Assembly (NCBI GenBank): GCA_964515195.1
Contig: CAZETK010000006.1
Coordinates: 1-64,000 of the forward strand
Direction: 5' to 3'
DNA: 64,000 nt
Source: Ga0074139 sp964515195
GTDB taxonomy: Bacteria > Bdellovibrionota > Bdellovibrionia > Bdellovibrionales > Bdellovibrionaceae
The notes beneath the pieces were generated by a model. It was not told the DNA's origin, did no database searches, and saw nothing but the letters and a program-made list of their open reading frames with translations. Every line of letters begins with the position of its first letter. Positions within the stretch are counted from its first letter, which is position 1. Both the position numbers and the translations under genes were made by a program. This document shows positions 8,292 through 17,100 of the stretch, one piece after another.

Positions 8292-8383
8292 TTTTTTGTT
8301 GTAATTTAGTGACCTATAAAAAATTATGATGATGAATGTGGGGATAAGAAGATGCATTACAGTTATATAACAATTGGCAAATC

Positions 8384-9589
8384 ATGATAAAAATAGTTCG
8401 AAAGAGTGTTTTTCTCTATAATACGAGATTAAAGATTTTACTTTTATTTCTGTTGTTTTTTCTGATAGTTGCCGTTTTTATTGCATTCAGGGCGTTTGAA
8501 AAAAGTGAAATTCATAAAATCGAGCAATATGTTGAGATATTACTTCGTAATGAGATCAATGCGTCTAATCCCTACTCTGTTTCTAAATCATTGGCAGATC
8601 TTCAATTGATTGGACTTTTTGAGTCGGCGCTTTTAAGGAATGCATTAGCGCCACAAGAAATTTTTTACGATACCCTTCCAAAGAATAAGAGACCTTGGAA
8701 TTTGCTCTATACTCAAAAAGTTCACATTTATCCATTAACGAGTGTTCGTGGGACTAAATTTGAGTTGCTGTTTGTGAGACAAATTAATTTCTTTGCCATA
8801 GCTGTAGAATTAATAATTTATGGTTTTGTTTTAGCACTCGCAACCTTAATTCCTATCAGGATTGATAAAATGGCAATTGAAAGTAAAAGAAAAATTCAAG
8901 CCGTTGAAACAGAGAAAAGATTGATGGTTGAACTTGCAAAGCAAGTGCAACATGATATTGCATCTCCTTTGACAGTATTACGCACTATCGCCGCAGTTTC
9001 AAAGGATCAGCATCCTGAGGTATATGAAATTTTGACTGGGGCTGTAAAGAGAACTGAGGAAATCTTTAGCGACTTTTCGCAGAACAGAAAGGGACTTGAT
9101 CCTGCCGACTTGTTTGCTAGCCTTAACTGTATAATTTTTGAAAAGAAAGCTATTTGGGGTGAAAAATTTGATTGTAAAATTTTAACACGTCATTATCAGT
9201 CTACCGAAGTTAGTCTTTCTGTCGCATGCTCCGAGGGAAATCTTAAGAGAATTTTATCGAATATTTTTAATAACTCTTATGAGGCTGTATTTGGACCAGG
9301 CAATTGCTCTGGATCCAGTAAGCTTTGTGTTACAGTGGAAGTATGCGATTTGGAAAAACATGTTTTAGTCAAAATTTCTGATAATGGGCCAGGATTTCCA
9401 GAATTTATTTTATCCCAGATTGGAAATAAGGGAATTACCTTTGGGAAGCAAAGAAATGATAATGAAAGTGGATCGGGAATAGGGTTGCATCATGCAAAGA
9501 AAATCTTGAATGATTTAGGTGGTTATGTCGAATTTAAAAACTTAAATTTATCAGGAGCAGTAGTTTCTTGTTATCTACCTAAACAATAG
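8384..9589 (+). CDS. Membrane sensor histidine kinase
   Basis: The protein is 401 aa. TM1 spans about 17-36, a roughly 95-residue periplasmic segment follows, and TM2 spans about 134-158. A short linker leads to the dimerisation helix with the phospho-accepting His190 (QHDIASPLTVLR). The ATPase part has an N box (ILSNIFNNSYEAV, about 290-302), a G1 box (ISDNGPGFP, 331-339) and a G2 box (GSGIGLHHAKKI, 363-374). All catalytic motifs look intact. No response regulator is encoded next to it. It follows the orphan solute-binding protein by 92 bases and shares its AT-rich composition, which suggests a ligand-sensing pair. The ribosome site before ATG 8384 is weak. Confidence 0.88.
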   Translation: MIKIVRKSVFLYNTRLKILLLFLLFFLIVAVFIAFRAFEKSEIHKIEQYVEILLRNEINASNPYSVSKSLADLQLIGLFESALLRNALAPQEIFYDTLPKNKRPWNLLYTQKVHIYPLTSVRGTKFELLFVRQINFFAIAVELIIYGFVLALATLIPIRIDKMAIESKRKIQAVETEKRLMVELAKQVQHDIASPLTVLRTIAAVSKDQHPEVYEILTGAVKRTEEIFSDFSQNRKGLDPADLFASLNCIIFEKKAIWGEKFDCKILTRHYQSTEVSLSVACSEGNLKRILSNIFNNSYEAVFGPGNCSGSSKLCVTVEVCDLEKHVLVKISDNGPGFPEFILSQIGNKGITFGKQRNDNESGSGIGLHHAKKILNDLGGYVEFKNLNLSGAVVSCYLPKQ

Positions 9590-9646
9590 CCTTCTGACAA
9601 TCGAATCAGATATGCCTCGAAGAGTGTTAATTATCAGTTCATTTTC

Positions 9647-10027
9647 TTAATTTTTATGAAGACTATAGTATTCTAGAGTTGAGATATCTATATACAAGTC
9701 TTTGATTTTGCAGAATGTATTCTGATTGTTCGAAGGAGTACGTCCCATTACTACAAGGCCTGAAAGCTGCTCGGTGCACAAATATGATCCCATGTTAACG
9801 CCGCCTGAAACTGAATCTGGAATTGAAGATGAGTTCATTTTGTTTAGAAATTCAATGTTTTTACATAACTTGCCCTTTTCTAGCTTCGGGCACTTTTGAT
9901 TTATTGTTATTCGCTGTTTGTCATATTCATACATAACGACCTTTTTGCCATTGATATTGTATGTAAATGCAACTTGCGAACTTGCGTTGAGTGCAAGAAA
10001 ATAAGCGATAATTGTTGCTATAATCAC
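9647..10027 (-). CDS. Small secreted protein overlapping a protease gene, 126 aa
   Basis: Its start overlaps the stop of the upstream papain-like protease gene by four bases (10024-10027), so the two are probably co-translated. The N-terminus MIIATIIAYFLALNASSQVA is a short signal peptide. The mature part of about 108 residues has four Cys (QKCPKLEKGKLCK, YLCTEQ, TFCKIK), enough for two disulfides, and a beta-rich look. No family is recognised. Small secreted products paired with cysteine proteases are sometimes inhibitors, as with staphostatin and staphopain, but here that is inference only. Confidence 0.65.
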   Translation of the reverse strand: MIIATIIAYFLALNASSQVAFTYNINGKKVVMYEYDKQRITINQKCPKLEKGKLCKNIEFLNKMNSSSIPDSVSGGVNMGSYLCTEQLSGLVVMGRTPSNNQNTFCKIKDLYIDISTLEYYSLHKN

Positions 10028-11115
10028 GGAGCCTCCACCCGCACTACATCCTGTAAATTATTAAGTAGAGCGTCTTCATCAACCCAAATTTGTCCGCCAC
10101 ATTGTTCACCGGGAGGGCAAGGCTGTCCGCCCTTAGTTTTATCGCACTCCCAGCGTCGATCGTATTTATTGCAGGATACACCATGGGAGTTCTTTATCAA
10201 ATATTGGCATGTACCGCCATTTCGTGAAGGTCTTCTTCCGACGATGACTGATGCGTGTGCACCGTTTTTCTGGTTAAGCACGCAATTAGTCATCGAGCCT
10301 GTGGACCCTTCTATTCCAACGAAGTTGGCTGAGGTTAGAACGTGCATACAATACCGAATACCAGGAGGCATTGGCTTATTGTCATCTAACGCTTGATCAA
10401 TTTGTGATTTGAGCTTTTGATTTCGGTTTTTACGTTCAATTTCTGTGGAAAATTTGTTTTTATGGCCATGTGTATTTATGGGCATCAACTTATCAACTTT
10501 AACTGTCGCGCCAAGACAGATCATGCGAAAGTTGTCACTTACATCCTTTGCAAGTTGTGCCCTTGCCCCATTGTTATCGGATTGCGTAAATTTTGCTAGC
10601 ACCTCTAGCCCATCATAATCGCCAGACTTTCTGCTTATCTGACAGTTGTTAGTTGAGCCATTTGCGCTAGAAGAAGCCGTGCGTTCTCTATTTGGCTTCC
10701 ATGAATTTATAACGAATTGTAGATCTCTGCAGTGAGAAATATTTTCGGACTTTCCAAGTTCGTCTAGAACTCTATTTTCATCACATGTTCCTCCAATAGA
10801 ATGGGTATGTTTTAAAATAGTTTCCATCACAACGTGCTCAATACCATCAGGTCCTTCTACTCTGTTTGACAAAATGGCTGCAGAGGCAATGGCAGAGCTG
10901 ACATGCTTGTCATATCTTTTCCCATTTTTATAAAACCGATAGGCATCAAAGATTTCCATAGCTGCATAATGGTCACAAATTCCAATTCCATCTTGATCTT
11001 TCACTGGAGATTGGGCCAGTGGCATTCCAGGGGCATCGAGCCTAATTTGTTTACAGTCGTTGGCAGATGCTGAGTAAAATATTAGTATGAGCACGTATGA
11101 AAATAAGAACTTCAT
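10024..11115 (-). CDS. Secreted papain-like (C1-type) cysteine protease
   Basis: A signal peptide (MKFLFSYVLILIFYSASA) precedes a C1-fold protease. SPVKDQDGIGICDHYAAMEI places the oxyanion Gln at 41 and the catalytic Cys at 47, exactly six apart as in papain. NGAHASVIVGRR supplies His287, and CQYLIKNSHGVSCNK supplies Asn309. The catalytic triad and Gln are therefore all present. Between them lies a long insertion of about 190 residues, rich in Asn/Lys/Ser. The C-terminus carries several extra Cys (CNKYDRRWECDKTKGGQPC). There is no obvious papain-type propeptide. The gene is AT-rich and divergent from the Cys-rich secreted protein at 11304. Likely exported; the substrate is unknown. Confidence 0.8.
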   Translation of the reverse strand: MKFLFSYVLILIFYSASANDCKQIRLDAPGMPLAQSPVKDQDGIGICDHYAAMEIFDAYRFYKNGKRYDKHVSSAIASAAILSNRVEGPDGIEHVVMETILKHTHSIGGTCDENRVLDELGKSENISHCRDLQFVINSWKPNRERTASSSANGSTNNCQISRKSGDYDGLEVLAKFTQSDNNGARAQLAKDVSDNFRMICLGATVKVDKLMPINTHGHKNKFSTEIERKNRNQKLKSQIDQALDDNKPMPPGIRYCMHVLTSANFVGIEGSTGSMTNCVLNQKNGAHASVIVGRRPSRNGGTCQYLIKNSHGVSCNKYDRRWECDKTKGGQPCPPGEQCGGQIWVDEDALLNNLQDVVRVEAP

Positions 11116-11303
11116 ATTCTTATTTTAAACTGATCTCATATTGGAACAATCTTTTCCAGCTCTATAAGACTTTTGTAGGGCTTTATGCCATTTATTATGG
11201 AACACAGAACGTAAATTCGCCCATATCTCACAATGAGAATCTAAAATAGATATAGAGGAAAATCTTCTTAAGAATGCTAAGATATTTGAGAGAAGGGGTA
11301 TTG

Positions 11304-12965
11304 ATGCATCTATTGCTCTTTGTCTTAGCCATATTGCTTACATATGAAAATTTTTTGTTTGCTCAAAGCGGAATAACAGCACGCCAATTACGTCAACAAT
11401 GTGTCCAGGCCTGCAGCAATGTTCAGAGTTATTATCCAGAAGCGTCTGATTTAGAAATGGCAAATCTAGAGTATCAATGCATTTCAAGATGTCAGAACGA
11501 TTCAAGTTTTCGCGAAAGTCTTTCTCGTCAAGTAAGTATTCATGATTATCCTGATGATAACTCTTCTGATAACTCTTCAGGTGACCCTAAGATGCAGAAT
11601 TATGTTGATAGTTGTAAGAACATTACTTCTATGGACGCTGTTCAGTGTTTATTGGCGTATAAACAAGGTACTCCTTTAAAATCACTTCTTCAGCCTAATA
11701 ACGAAGATAAAATTTCGCAAGAAGATGGACCAGAGGTGGAAAGCCGGGCAGGTGGTGGAACGGCCGACTCTGAGTGTACTGATCCAAGGAGTGGTAGCAA
11801 GGGAAAGTTCAATACTAATGGCGAATGCATCGTCACCCCAAGTGCAACAGAGCCACCACCCGGAGCTTCGCAAGAAGCCCTGGCGCAGCAGGCGGTTCAA
11901 GCGTGTCAGTCGGCTGAGGCGCAGGTGCGAAGCTCCTGTGACTCTGAGAGCAAAAGCTGGTTGCAGGAGATTAATAATGTCATGGGTGGAGTGATGCCTG
12001 CTATTCAGGCCCAGCAGAACACCAAGGCTATGATGGAAAATAAAAAGTCAGCTTGTGGGAAGCTTGTTGCTGCCGAGAGCGGTGTTAAGGGCGCGTTGGC
12101 TACCTTCCAAATTATGTGTGCAAATGCTTCTAATAACTGTAACAAGCAATGCGATCCTGCGTTGGTATCCTTACCTTATTATCGATCTCAGCTGGAAACC
12201 AGTAAAAAGGCCTGTAACGATAAGGCCATTTCAGCCAAAGAATCCTATGCGCGTGCGGCTCAGGCTTCTCAGGAGATTATGGTCGCAGTTCAAAGTTGTC
12301 GGGCTATGATGGAAATTGAAGTAACCGACCTGCCCGAGTGCTCTAAACCTGAAAACATAAACAACCCTGGATGTGCTGTGAATTTGGGTACCCCGATTCA
12401 AGTTAGTGCTGCCGCTATTCAACCCTCAACCGGGTCAGGTGCGCTTAATCACCAAGGCGCTTTGGATAAAACGGCTACAGACATGGGATCTGATAAAGGT
12501 TTTGGATTAGACCCAGATGATGAAAATCGCGAAGTCACCCCCCACAAATCAAATCCAGGTGAGGAAATTGGTGGCTCCAAAGGTGGGGGTAATGTGGCCT
12601 CTTCTTCTGGAACTGGCGGCGGCGGAGCTTCCGGCCGTGATGGCGGAGGACAGCCGAAGGGGCTTATCTCGAATATCCTTTCAGGATTCTTCGGCGGTGG
12701 AGGTGGAGGCACTGGCGGTGGTGGTCGCTCAGGTGGATGGCGTGCCCTATTCGGTGGTGGTTCAGGTTCTCAACCCACGGCTCAGGCTCAAAACAAAATG
12801 CCAGACCTTCGACAGTTTATGCCAGGCGGGGCTCATGATCCCAATCGCCACCGTGGAATTGCCGGTCAGTTTATCGGTAAAGACGGTATGTCGGGTCCCC
12901 ACAGCAATATCTGGAAAATGATCAACAATCGCTATCAGTATAAGCGAGCGACGCTTCTGCCTTAA
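11304..12965 (+). CDS. Large secreted Cys-rich, Gly-rich protein
   Basis: I place the start at ATG 11304: GAAGGGG lies five bases upstream and the signal peptide then begins MHLLLFVLAILLTYENFLFA. An in-frame ATG at 11274 is possible. The mature protein is about 530 residues. It has an N-terminal part with paired Cys (QQCVQACSN, QCISRCQ), a middle helical part with spaced Cys (QACQSAEAQVRSSC, SACGKL, CNKQC), a Gly-rich linker (GGGGGGTGGGGRSGG), and a C-terminus ending in NRYQYKRATLLP. No known domain is recognised. Base composition shifts from AT-rich to GC-richer near 11740, inside the gene. It is divergent from the protease gene. Confidence 0.7.
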   Translation: MHLLLFVLAILLTYENFLFAQSGITARQLRQQCVQACSNVQSYYPEASDLEMANLEYQCISRCQNDSSFRESLSRQVSIHDYPDDNSSDNSSGDPKMQNYVDSCKNITSMDAVQCLLAYKQGTPLKSLLQPNNEDKISQEDGPEVESRAGGGTADSECTDPRSGSKGKFNTNGECIVTPSATEPPPGASQEALAQQAVQACQSAEAQVRSSCDSESKSWLQEINNVMGGVMPAIQAQQNTKAMMENKKSACGKLVAAESGVKGALATFQIMCANASNNCNKQCDPALVSLPYYRSQLETSKKACNDKAISAKESYARAAQASQEIMVAVQSCRAMMEIEVTDLPECSKPENINNPGCAVNLGTPIQVSAAAIQPSTGSGALNHQGALDKTATDMGSDKGFGLDPDDENREVTPHKSNPGEEIGGSKGGGNVASSSGTGGGGASGRDGGGQPKGLISNILSGFFGGGGGGTGGGGRSGGWRALFGGGSGSQPTAQAQNKMPDLRQFMPGGAHDPNRHRGIAGQFIGKDGMSGPHSNIWKMINNRYQYKRATLLP

Positions 12966-13022
12966 CGAGTTTCGCTCCAAGATTTCCAGTCATTCGCATC
13001 GCCCTAAAATGTATTTTAAATC

Positions 13023-14216
13023 TTAATCCTGAATCAAAGCGTGAACGGCTTGAATGGCCTTTTGCCTTAGATCCTGTCGTAGAACAAGCGTCACACTCAT
13101 AGCGGAAGACAGAATCTTGTGGAATTCTATATTGTCCTTTTCCAAGGCCTTCACGACAGAATCAAAGATTTGATAAGACGTCACACCGGTACAGGTTAGA
13201 CTGACAGTGGCGTATTTTTTTACATGGATTTTGAATGGCGATTGGTGAGCTTCCTTTTCGATAGCGCGCATGATTTCTTGTGGCCCCGTCACCAAAAAGA
13301 CAGACCCTTGTGGCTGAGGCTCCGCTTTCAGGATTTGAGGGAAAGCAATTTGTCGCTCATTAAAAAATCCAATCAACCCCTCGAGAGCCTTTTGGGGTTG
13401 TAACTTTTCGATCCCCAGCTCTAAAACTGTTTCGTGAGAGTTCACAGATAAAGGTTTAGACGATTCAAACATATTACAACCTTTCTTAACCAAGGTTCCA
13501 TCGCAGTCCTTGTTGTTAGAAGGACCTATATAAAGTTCAACTTCACGGTTGCGAGCTAACTCAACAGACCGGTAGTGAAGAACTTTCGCTCCCCAATAAG
13601 TCATTTCCATCAGTTGTTCGTAATTGAGTTGTAAAATGGGCTTGGCGCTTTCAACGATTTTAGGATCCGCTGTATACACGCCCGCCACATCTTTAAGAAT
13701 TTCGCAGCGCTCGGCTTTGAAATGCGCCGCCATAGCAACTGCCGTCGTGTCCGTGCCTCCACGGCCTAATGTGGTAATCTCTTTAGTGACCGGTGAAACT
13801 CCCTGAAACCCGGCAATGACGGGTATTTTTCCTTCCTTCAAGGCCTGCTCGACACGTATGGGTTTTACATCTACGATAAAAGCATTTTCATGGGAATCAT
13901 CAGTTAAAATTCCAGCCTGACTTCCTGTAAAGCTGATCGCAGAGCATCGCAAGTCATTCAAAGCGATACTTAATAAAGCCATACTCATTCGCTCGCCTGC
14001 GGAAAGAAGCATGTCCATTTCTCGTCGACTAGGATTAGGTGAAACTTTCTGCGCTAACTCAATAAGTTGATTGGTTGTTTGTCCCATGGCGCTTACTGCG
14101 ACAATCATGTGATGGGTTCTTGATACATCTGCAATTCGTTGCGCGACTCCTCGAATCTTATCTGGATCCGCAAGCGTTGCCCCACCATACTTCTGCACTA
14201 AAAGAGGTTTATTCAT
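13023..14216 (-). CDS. lysC: Aspartate kinase
   Basis: Aspartokinase phosphorylates aspartate at the start of the lysine/threonine/methionine and diaminopimelate pathway. The protein is 397 aa. The N-terminal kinase domain has LLVQKYGGATLADPDKI (family K-[FY]-G-G-[TA]), LLSAGERMSMALLS, VIAGFQGVSP and TLGRGGTDTTAVAMA. The C-terminal part, from about residue 265, fits two ACT domains for feedback regulation by an amino acid. The first motif reads GGAT instead of the usual GGTS. It stands alone on the minus strand between unrelated genes. Confidence 0.95.
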   Translation of the reverse strand: MNKPLLVQKYGGATLADPDKIRGVAQRIADVSRTHHMIVAVSAMGQTTNQLIELAQKVSPNPSRREMDMLLSAGERMSMALLSIALNDLRCSAISFTGSQAGILTDDSHENAFIVDVKPIRVEQALKEGKIPVIAGFQGVSPVTKEITTLGRGGTDTTAVAMAAHFKAERCEILKDVAGVYTADPKIVESAKPILQLNYEQLMEMTYWGAKVLHYRSVELARNREVELYIGPSNNKDCDGTLVKKGCNMFESSKPLSVNSHETVLELGIEKLQPQKALEGLIGFFNERQIAFPQILKAEPQPQGSVFLVTGPQEIMRAIEKEAHQSPFKIHVKKYATVSLTCTGVTSYQIFDSVVKALEKDNIEFHKILSSAMSVTLVLRQDLRQKAIQAVHALIQD

Positions 14217-14300
14217 ACAACCAGGCCTTTAAAGTCCCACTATACGTGATTTGCAGAGTTCGCGAAAGCTCTCTGCACGTTTTTATGAAAAACACACCGG

Positions 14301-15218
14301 TTACTCGTAGGTGGCGCCTCGAGGAACCCGGATCGGATGCGAGGCAATGGATTTGGGAATATAGCCCAGTAGAAGCTCCGCATTCAGGTCGCGTAAAGAC
14401 TTCCTTGTGACCCCAATTTTATCAGCCAGCCGGTCTAGGTCCGTGCCACCCGGGGCTTGTAAGACATCGTATTGAAGGGGCTCGCGTCGTTCCAGATCTC
14501 GAAAGCCATAAAGACTGGGAGCCTTTGAGATTAGCATCGCCGCCAATATTTTCGGAACATACTGTTGAGTTTCTTTCGGAATGGCCTTTTTTCTGACTAG
14601 GACCCAGTAATCTGAAGTGCCATGTCGATTGATCATACGACGTAGGCCGTTTTCACCCATATTGTAGGCCGCAGCTACTAAATACCAAGATTTGAACTCT
14701 TTATGCAGATCCTTGATATAACGGATGGCCGCTAAAGTGGCTTTTCTCACGTCCTTTCGCTCGTCAAGCCACCAATTTTTTGTAAGACCATAGCGGGTGC
14801 CGGTGGCCTCGATAAATTGCCAGGGACCGACGGCATTGGCGACACTGGTAGCATGGGCTGAGAAACCACTTTCTATCATAACCATATAGGCCAGATCTGT
14901 GGGAAGGTTAGCTTTACGGAGTTCATCCTGAATAAACGGTAAATACCGACTGGCGCGCTCAAGCCACTCGCGAAACCAGCGTTGTCCATTAGTTTGAAAG
15001 TGGTTGACCCAATAAGAAACCTGGTAGTTATAAGTGACTGGCAAATCGAATATCAAAGGCGATTGACCGGCATTTTTTGTCTTGATGGTCGAGGCAGGCC
15101 TTCTGGAAATCGTAGGTTTCGTTGAGCTGCGAATGGCGGAATAACTGTATTGAGGCGTGACAGCCATTAACAGAATGGATCCGAAGCAAAATAATTCCAT
15201 AACCCTTTTAAGGCCCAT
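14301..15218 (-). CDS. Lytic transglycosylase (SLT family, MltD-like)
   Basis: The SLT domain contains AYMVMIESGFSAHATSVANA (catalytic Glu116 in ESGF), VGPWQFIEATGTRYGL, YIKDLHKEFKSWYLVAAAYN and AYNMGENGLRRMI. These are the standard motifs for cleaving peptidoglycan to 1,6-anhydromuropeptides in the periplasm. The C-terminal 50 residues (DLDRLADKIGVTRKSLRDLN) look like a LysM-type repeat. I chose ATG 15218 because a hydrophobic signal segment (MELFCFGSILLMAV) lies just behind it. A longer start at 15314 and a shorter one at 15200 are possible; none has a good SD. Remodelling enzymes of this kind can help flagellar or prey-entry functions, but nothing here proves that. Confidence 0.87.
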   Translation of the reverse strand: MGLKRVMELFCFGSILLMAVTPQYSYSAIRSSTKPTISRRPASTIKTKNAGQSPLIFDLPVTYNYQVSYWVNHFQTNGQRWFREWLERASRYLPFIQDELRKANLPTDLAYMVMIESGFSAHATSVANAVGPWQFIEATGTRYGLTKNWWLDERKDVRKATLAAIRYIKDLHKEFKSWYLVAAAYNMGENGLRRMINRHGTSDYWVLVRKKAIPKETQQYVPKILAAMLISKAPSLYGFRDLERREPLQYDVLQAPGGTDLDRLADKIGVTRKSLRDLNAELLLGYIPKSIASHPIRVPRGATYE

Positions 15219-15402
15219 AAAACTATTCTGTCTTGAAAAAAAGGCGAGTGGGAGTTTTGGCGACAACAACTGGACTCTGCCAAAATTCCGACATCTATGT
15301 GAGGGCTGGACCATCGGTGAAAGTCTGAAAAACTTAAGCTGATCCCTCTTAACCTAGACCTTTCCTTGACCTATAGATGGTCAAACGTTGCCTTGGTCCT
15401 GA

Positions 15403-15418
15403 TGGCATAGGCGTTGCT
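15403..15418 (+). promoter_or_regulatory. Sigma-54 type promoter for the flagellar operon
   Basis: TGGCATAGGCGTTGCT matches the sigma-54 consensus TGGCAC-G-N4-TTGCW at all positions except C-to-T and G-to-A in the spacer side, with correct GG(-24)/GC(-12) spacing. It lies 55 bases before flgF. A second, one-base-short look-alike (TGGTCAAACGTTGC) lies just upstream at 15378-15391. Confidence 0.75.
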
Positions 15419-15473
15419 TTTCTCAATTAATGCAGATTAATGGCTGCTGTTTAATTTCGGGGAGGGGTTACTC

Positions 15474-16292
15474 ATGCCAGTAAAAGGGGTCTACACAGCC
15501 TTGTCGGGAGCTATTGCCCAAAGCACAAAGCTGGACACCATTGCCAACAACATCGCCAATGTCAACACTCCCGGTTTCAAACGTGACCAGCAAGTTTTTT
15601 CAGAGTACCTGACAGCCAACGAAAAAGAACCCACTACGATTCCAATCCCAAAAGATGTCGCCGCCATTGAAAGCTTTTATAATATGCAAGGCGGAGATAA
15701 GTCCTATGTTCATGAAGCGGGGACTTACACGGACTTTTCTCAGGGGAGTCTTAAGAGGACCGGTGGAAAGCTGGACCTGGCCATAGATGGACCCGGTTTT
15801 TTTGAAGTGGCCACTCCCTCTGGTATTCGCTACACCCGATCTGGAAATTTTACTTTGGATGGAAATGGCCGCCTGGTTACGAAAGAGGGCTATCCCGTTT
15901 TACAAACGGCTGCCGAGGGTACTCCTGAAATCGATCGGGCTTTTCAGTTTAGCGGCCAAGACCCTATCTCGATTGCCGATAGTGGCCAGATTTTTCAAGG
16001 TGATGAGCTTGTCGGCCAGCTAGCTTTAGTTAATGTAGCCAATCCGGATTCAATGATGAAAATCGGGAACAGTCTTTATGGTCCAAGACCTCAGTTTAAT
16101 CTGCAGACCAATCCCATCCCGACTCCGTCCTTGAAGCAGGGATTTTTGGAAACCAGCAATGTCAATGTGGTGAGCGAGATGACAGATATGATCACAACTC
16201 ATCGAGTTTTTGAAAGTACGCAAAAAGCGATCAGTGCTTATGATGGCATGGTGGATAAACTAGTGAATGTTGTGGGAAAGACGACCCCTTAA
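15474..16292 (+). CDS. flgF: Flagellar proximal rod protein FlgF
   Basis: FlgF is a rod subunit in the periplasm. The 272-aa sequence has the N-terminal rod/hook heptad motif (LDTIANNIANVNTPGFKRD), the central LDLAIDGPGFFEVATPSG strand motif, and the C-terminal coil LETSNVNVVSEMTDMITTHR. It is the first gene of the flg operon, behind a sigma-54 type promoter, with a strong SD (GGGGAGGGG) before ATG 15474. It is distinguished from FlgG by order, by its length, and by its more divergent centre. Confidence 0.93.
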   Translation: MPVKGVYTALSGAIAQSTKLDTIANNIANVNTPGFKRDQQVFSEYLTANEKEPTTIPIPKDVAAIESFYNMQGGDKSYVHEAGTYTDFSQGSLKRTGGKLDLAIDGPGFFEVATPSGIRYTRSGNFTLDGNGRLVTKEGYPVLQTAAEGTPEIDRAFQFSGQDPISIADSGQIFQGDELVGQLALVNVANPDSMMKIGNSLYGPRPQFNLQTNPIPTPSLKQGFLETSNVNVVSEMTDMITTHRVFESTQKAISAYDGMVDKLVNVVGKTTP

Positions 16293-16311
16293 GGGAGACC
16301 GGGAGTAGCGA

Positions 16312-17097
16312 ATGATCAGAAGCCTCAATACAGCAGCGACAGGAATGGCGGCACAACAAGAGAATATGGATGTTATTGCCAATAACATTGCCAACTCTCA
16401 GACCACTGGATTTAAAAAATCTCGCGCCGAATTTGAAGATCTTCTTTATCACACAAAGCGGGAGCCCGGATCAGCGGCGGGAGCCAATGCTTACTCTCCC
16501 AACGGCGTTCAAATCGGAGTGGGAACGCGAACATCTTCTGTGCAAAAGAACTTTGAACTGGGCGGTGCTGTTACAACCAAGGGGGCGCTGGATATTCAAA
16601 TTGAAGGGCCTGGCTTTTTTCAACTGCAAACTCCCGATGGGCAGACGGCTTACACACGAGATGGAAGCTTCCGGAAGGACCCACAAGGACGCATTGTCGA
16701 TAAAAACGGAAATATGCTTGTCCCAGAGATTACAATTCCTCCCGATGTCACGGGACTTGAGATTCGCCCGAACGGCGAAGTCGCTGTCATTTCAAGCGCC
16801 AACCTAGAGCCTGCGATCATTGGTCAATTGGATATTGTGAGCTTTGTAAACCCTGCGGGTCTGAAAGCCATGGGACGAAATTTATTTATGCCAACACCGG
16901 CTAGTGGCCAAGCTGTCACAAATCGACCCGGTTTGAATGGGGTTGGGTTTCTGGCGCAAGGCCAATTAGAGGCATCGAACGTGAATATTGTGGATGAAAT
17001 GGTCGACATGATTAAAGCCCAACGAGCTTTTGAAACTAACAGCAAAGTGATTCAAACATCCGATCAGATGCTTCAGTCCATTAATAGTATGAGATAG
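16312..17097 (+). CDS. flgG: Flagellar distal rod protein FlgG
   Basis: The 261-aa protein begins MIRSLNTAATGMAAQQENMD, a FlgG hallmark, then VIANNIANSQTTGFKKSRAE, LDIQIEGPGFFQLQTPDG, and the C-terminal LEASNVNIVDEMVDMIKAQR. FlgG polymerises into the distal rod that crosses the P and L rings. It starts 20 bases after flgF behind GGGAG, so it is in the same transcript. It is followed after three bases by flgA. Confidence 0.97.
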   Translation: MIRSLNTAATGMAAQQENMDVIANNIANSQTTGFKKSRAEFEDLLYHTKREPGSAAGANAYSPNGVQIGVGTRTSSVQKNFELGGAVTTKGALDIQIEGPGFFQLQTPDGQTAYTRDGSFRKDPQGRIVDKNGNMLVPEITIPPDVTGLEIRPNGEVAVISSANLEPAIIGQLDIVSFVNPAGLKAMGRNLFMPTPASGQAVTNRPGLNGVGFLAQGQLEASNVNIVDEMVDMIKAQRAFETNSKVIQTSDQMLQSINSMR

Positions 17098-17100
17098 GAA

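Noticed and set aside
12449..12712. Pro-rich minus-strand ORF opposite the Gly-rich segment
   Set aside because: GGN codons read backwards give Pro runs; it is a by-product of the Gly-rich gene.
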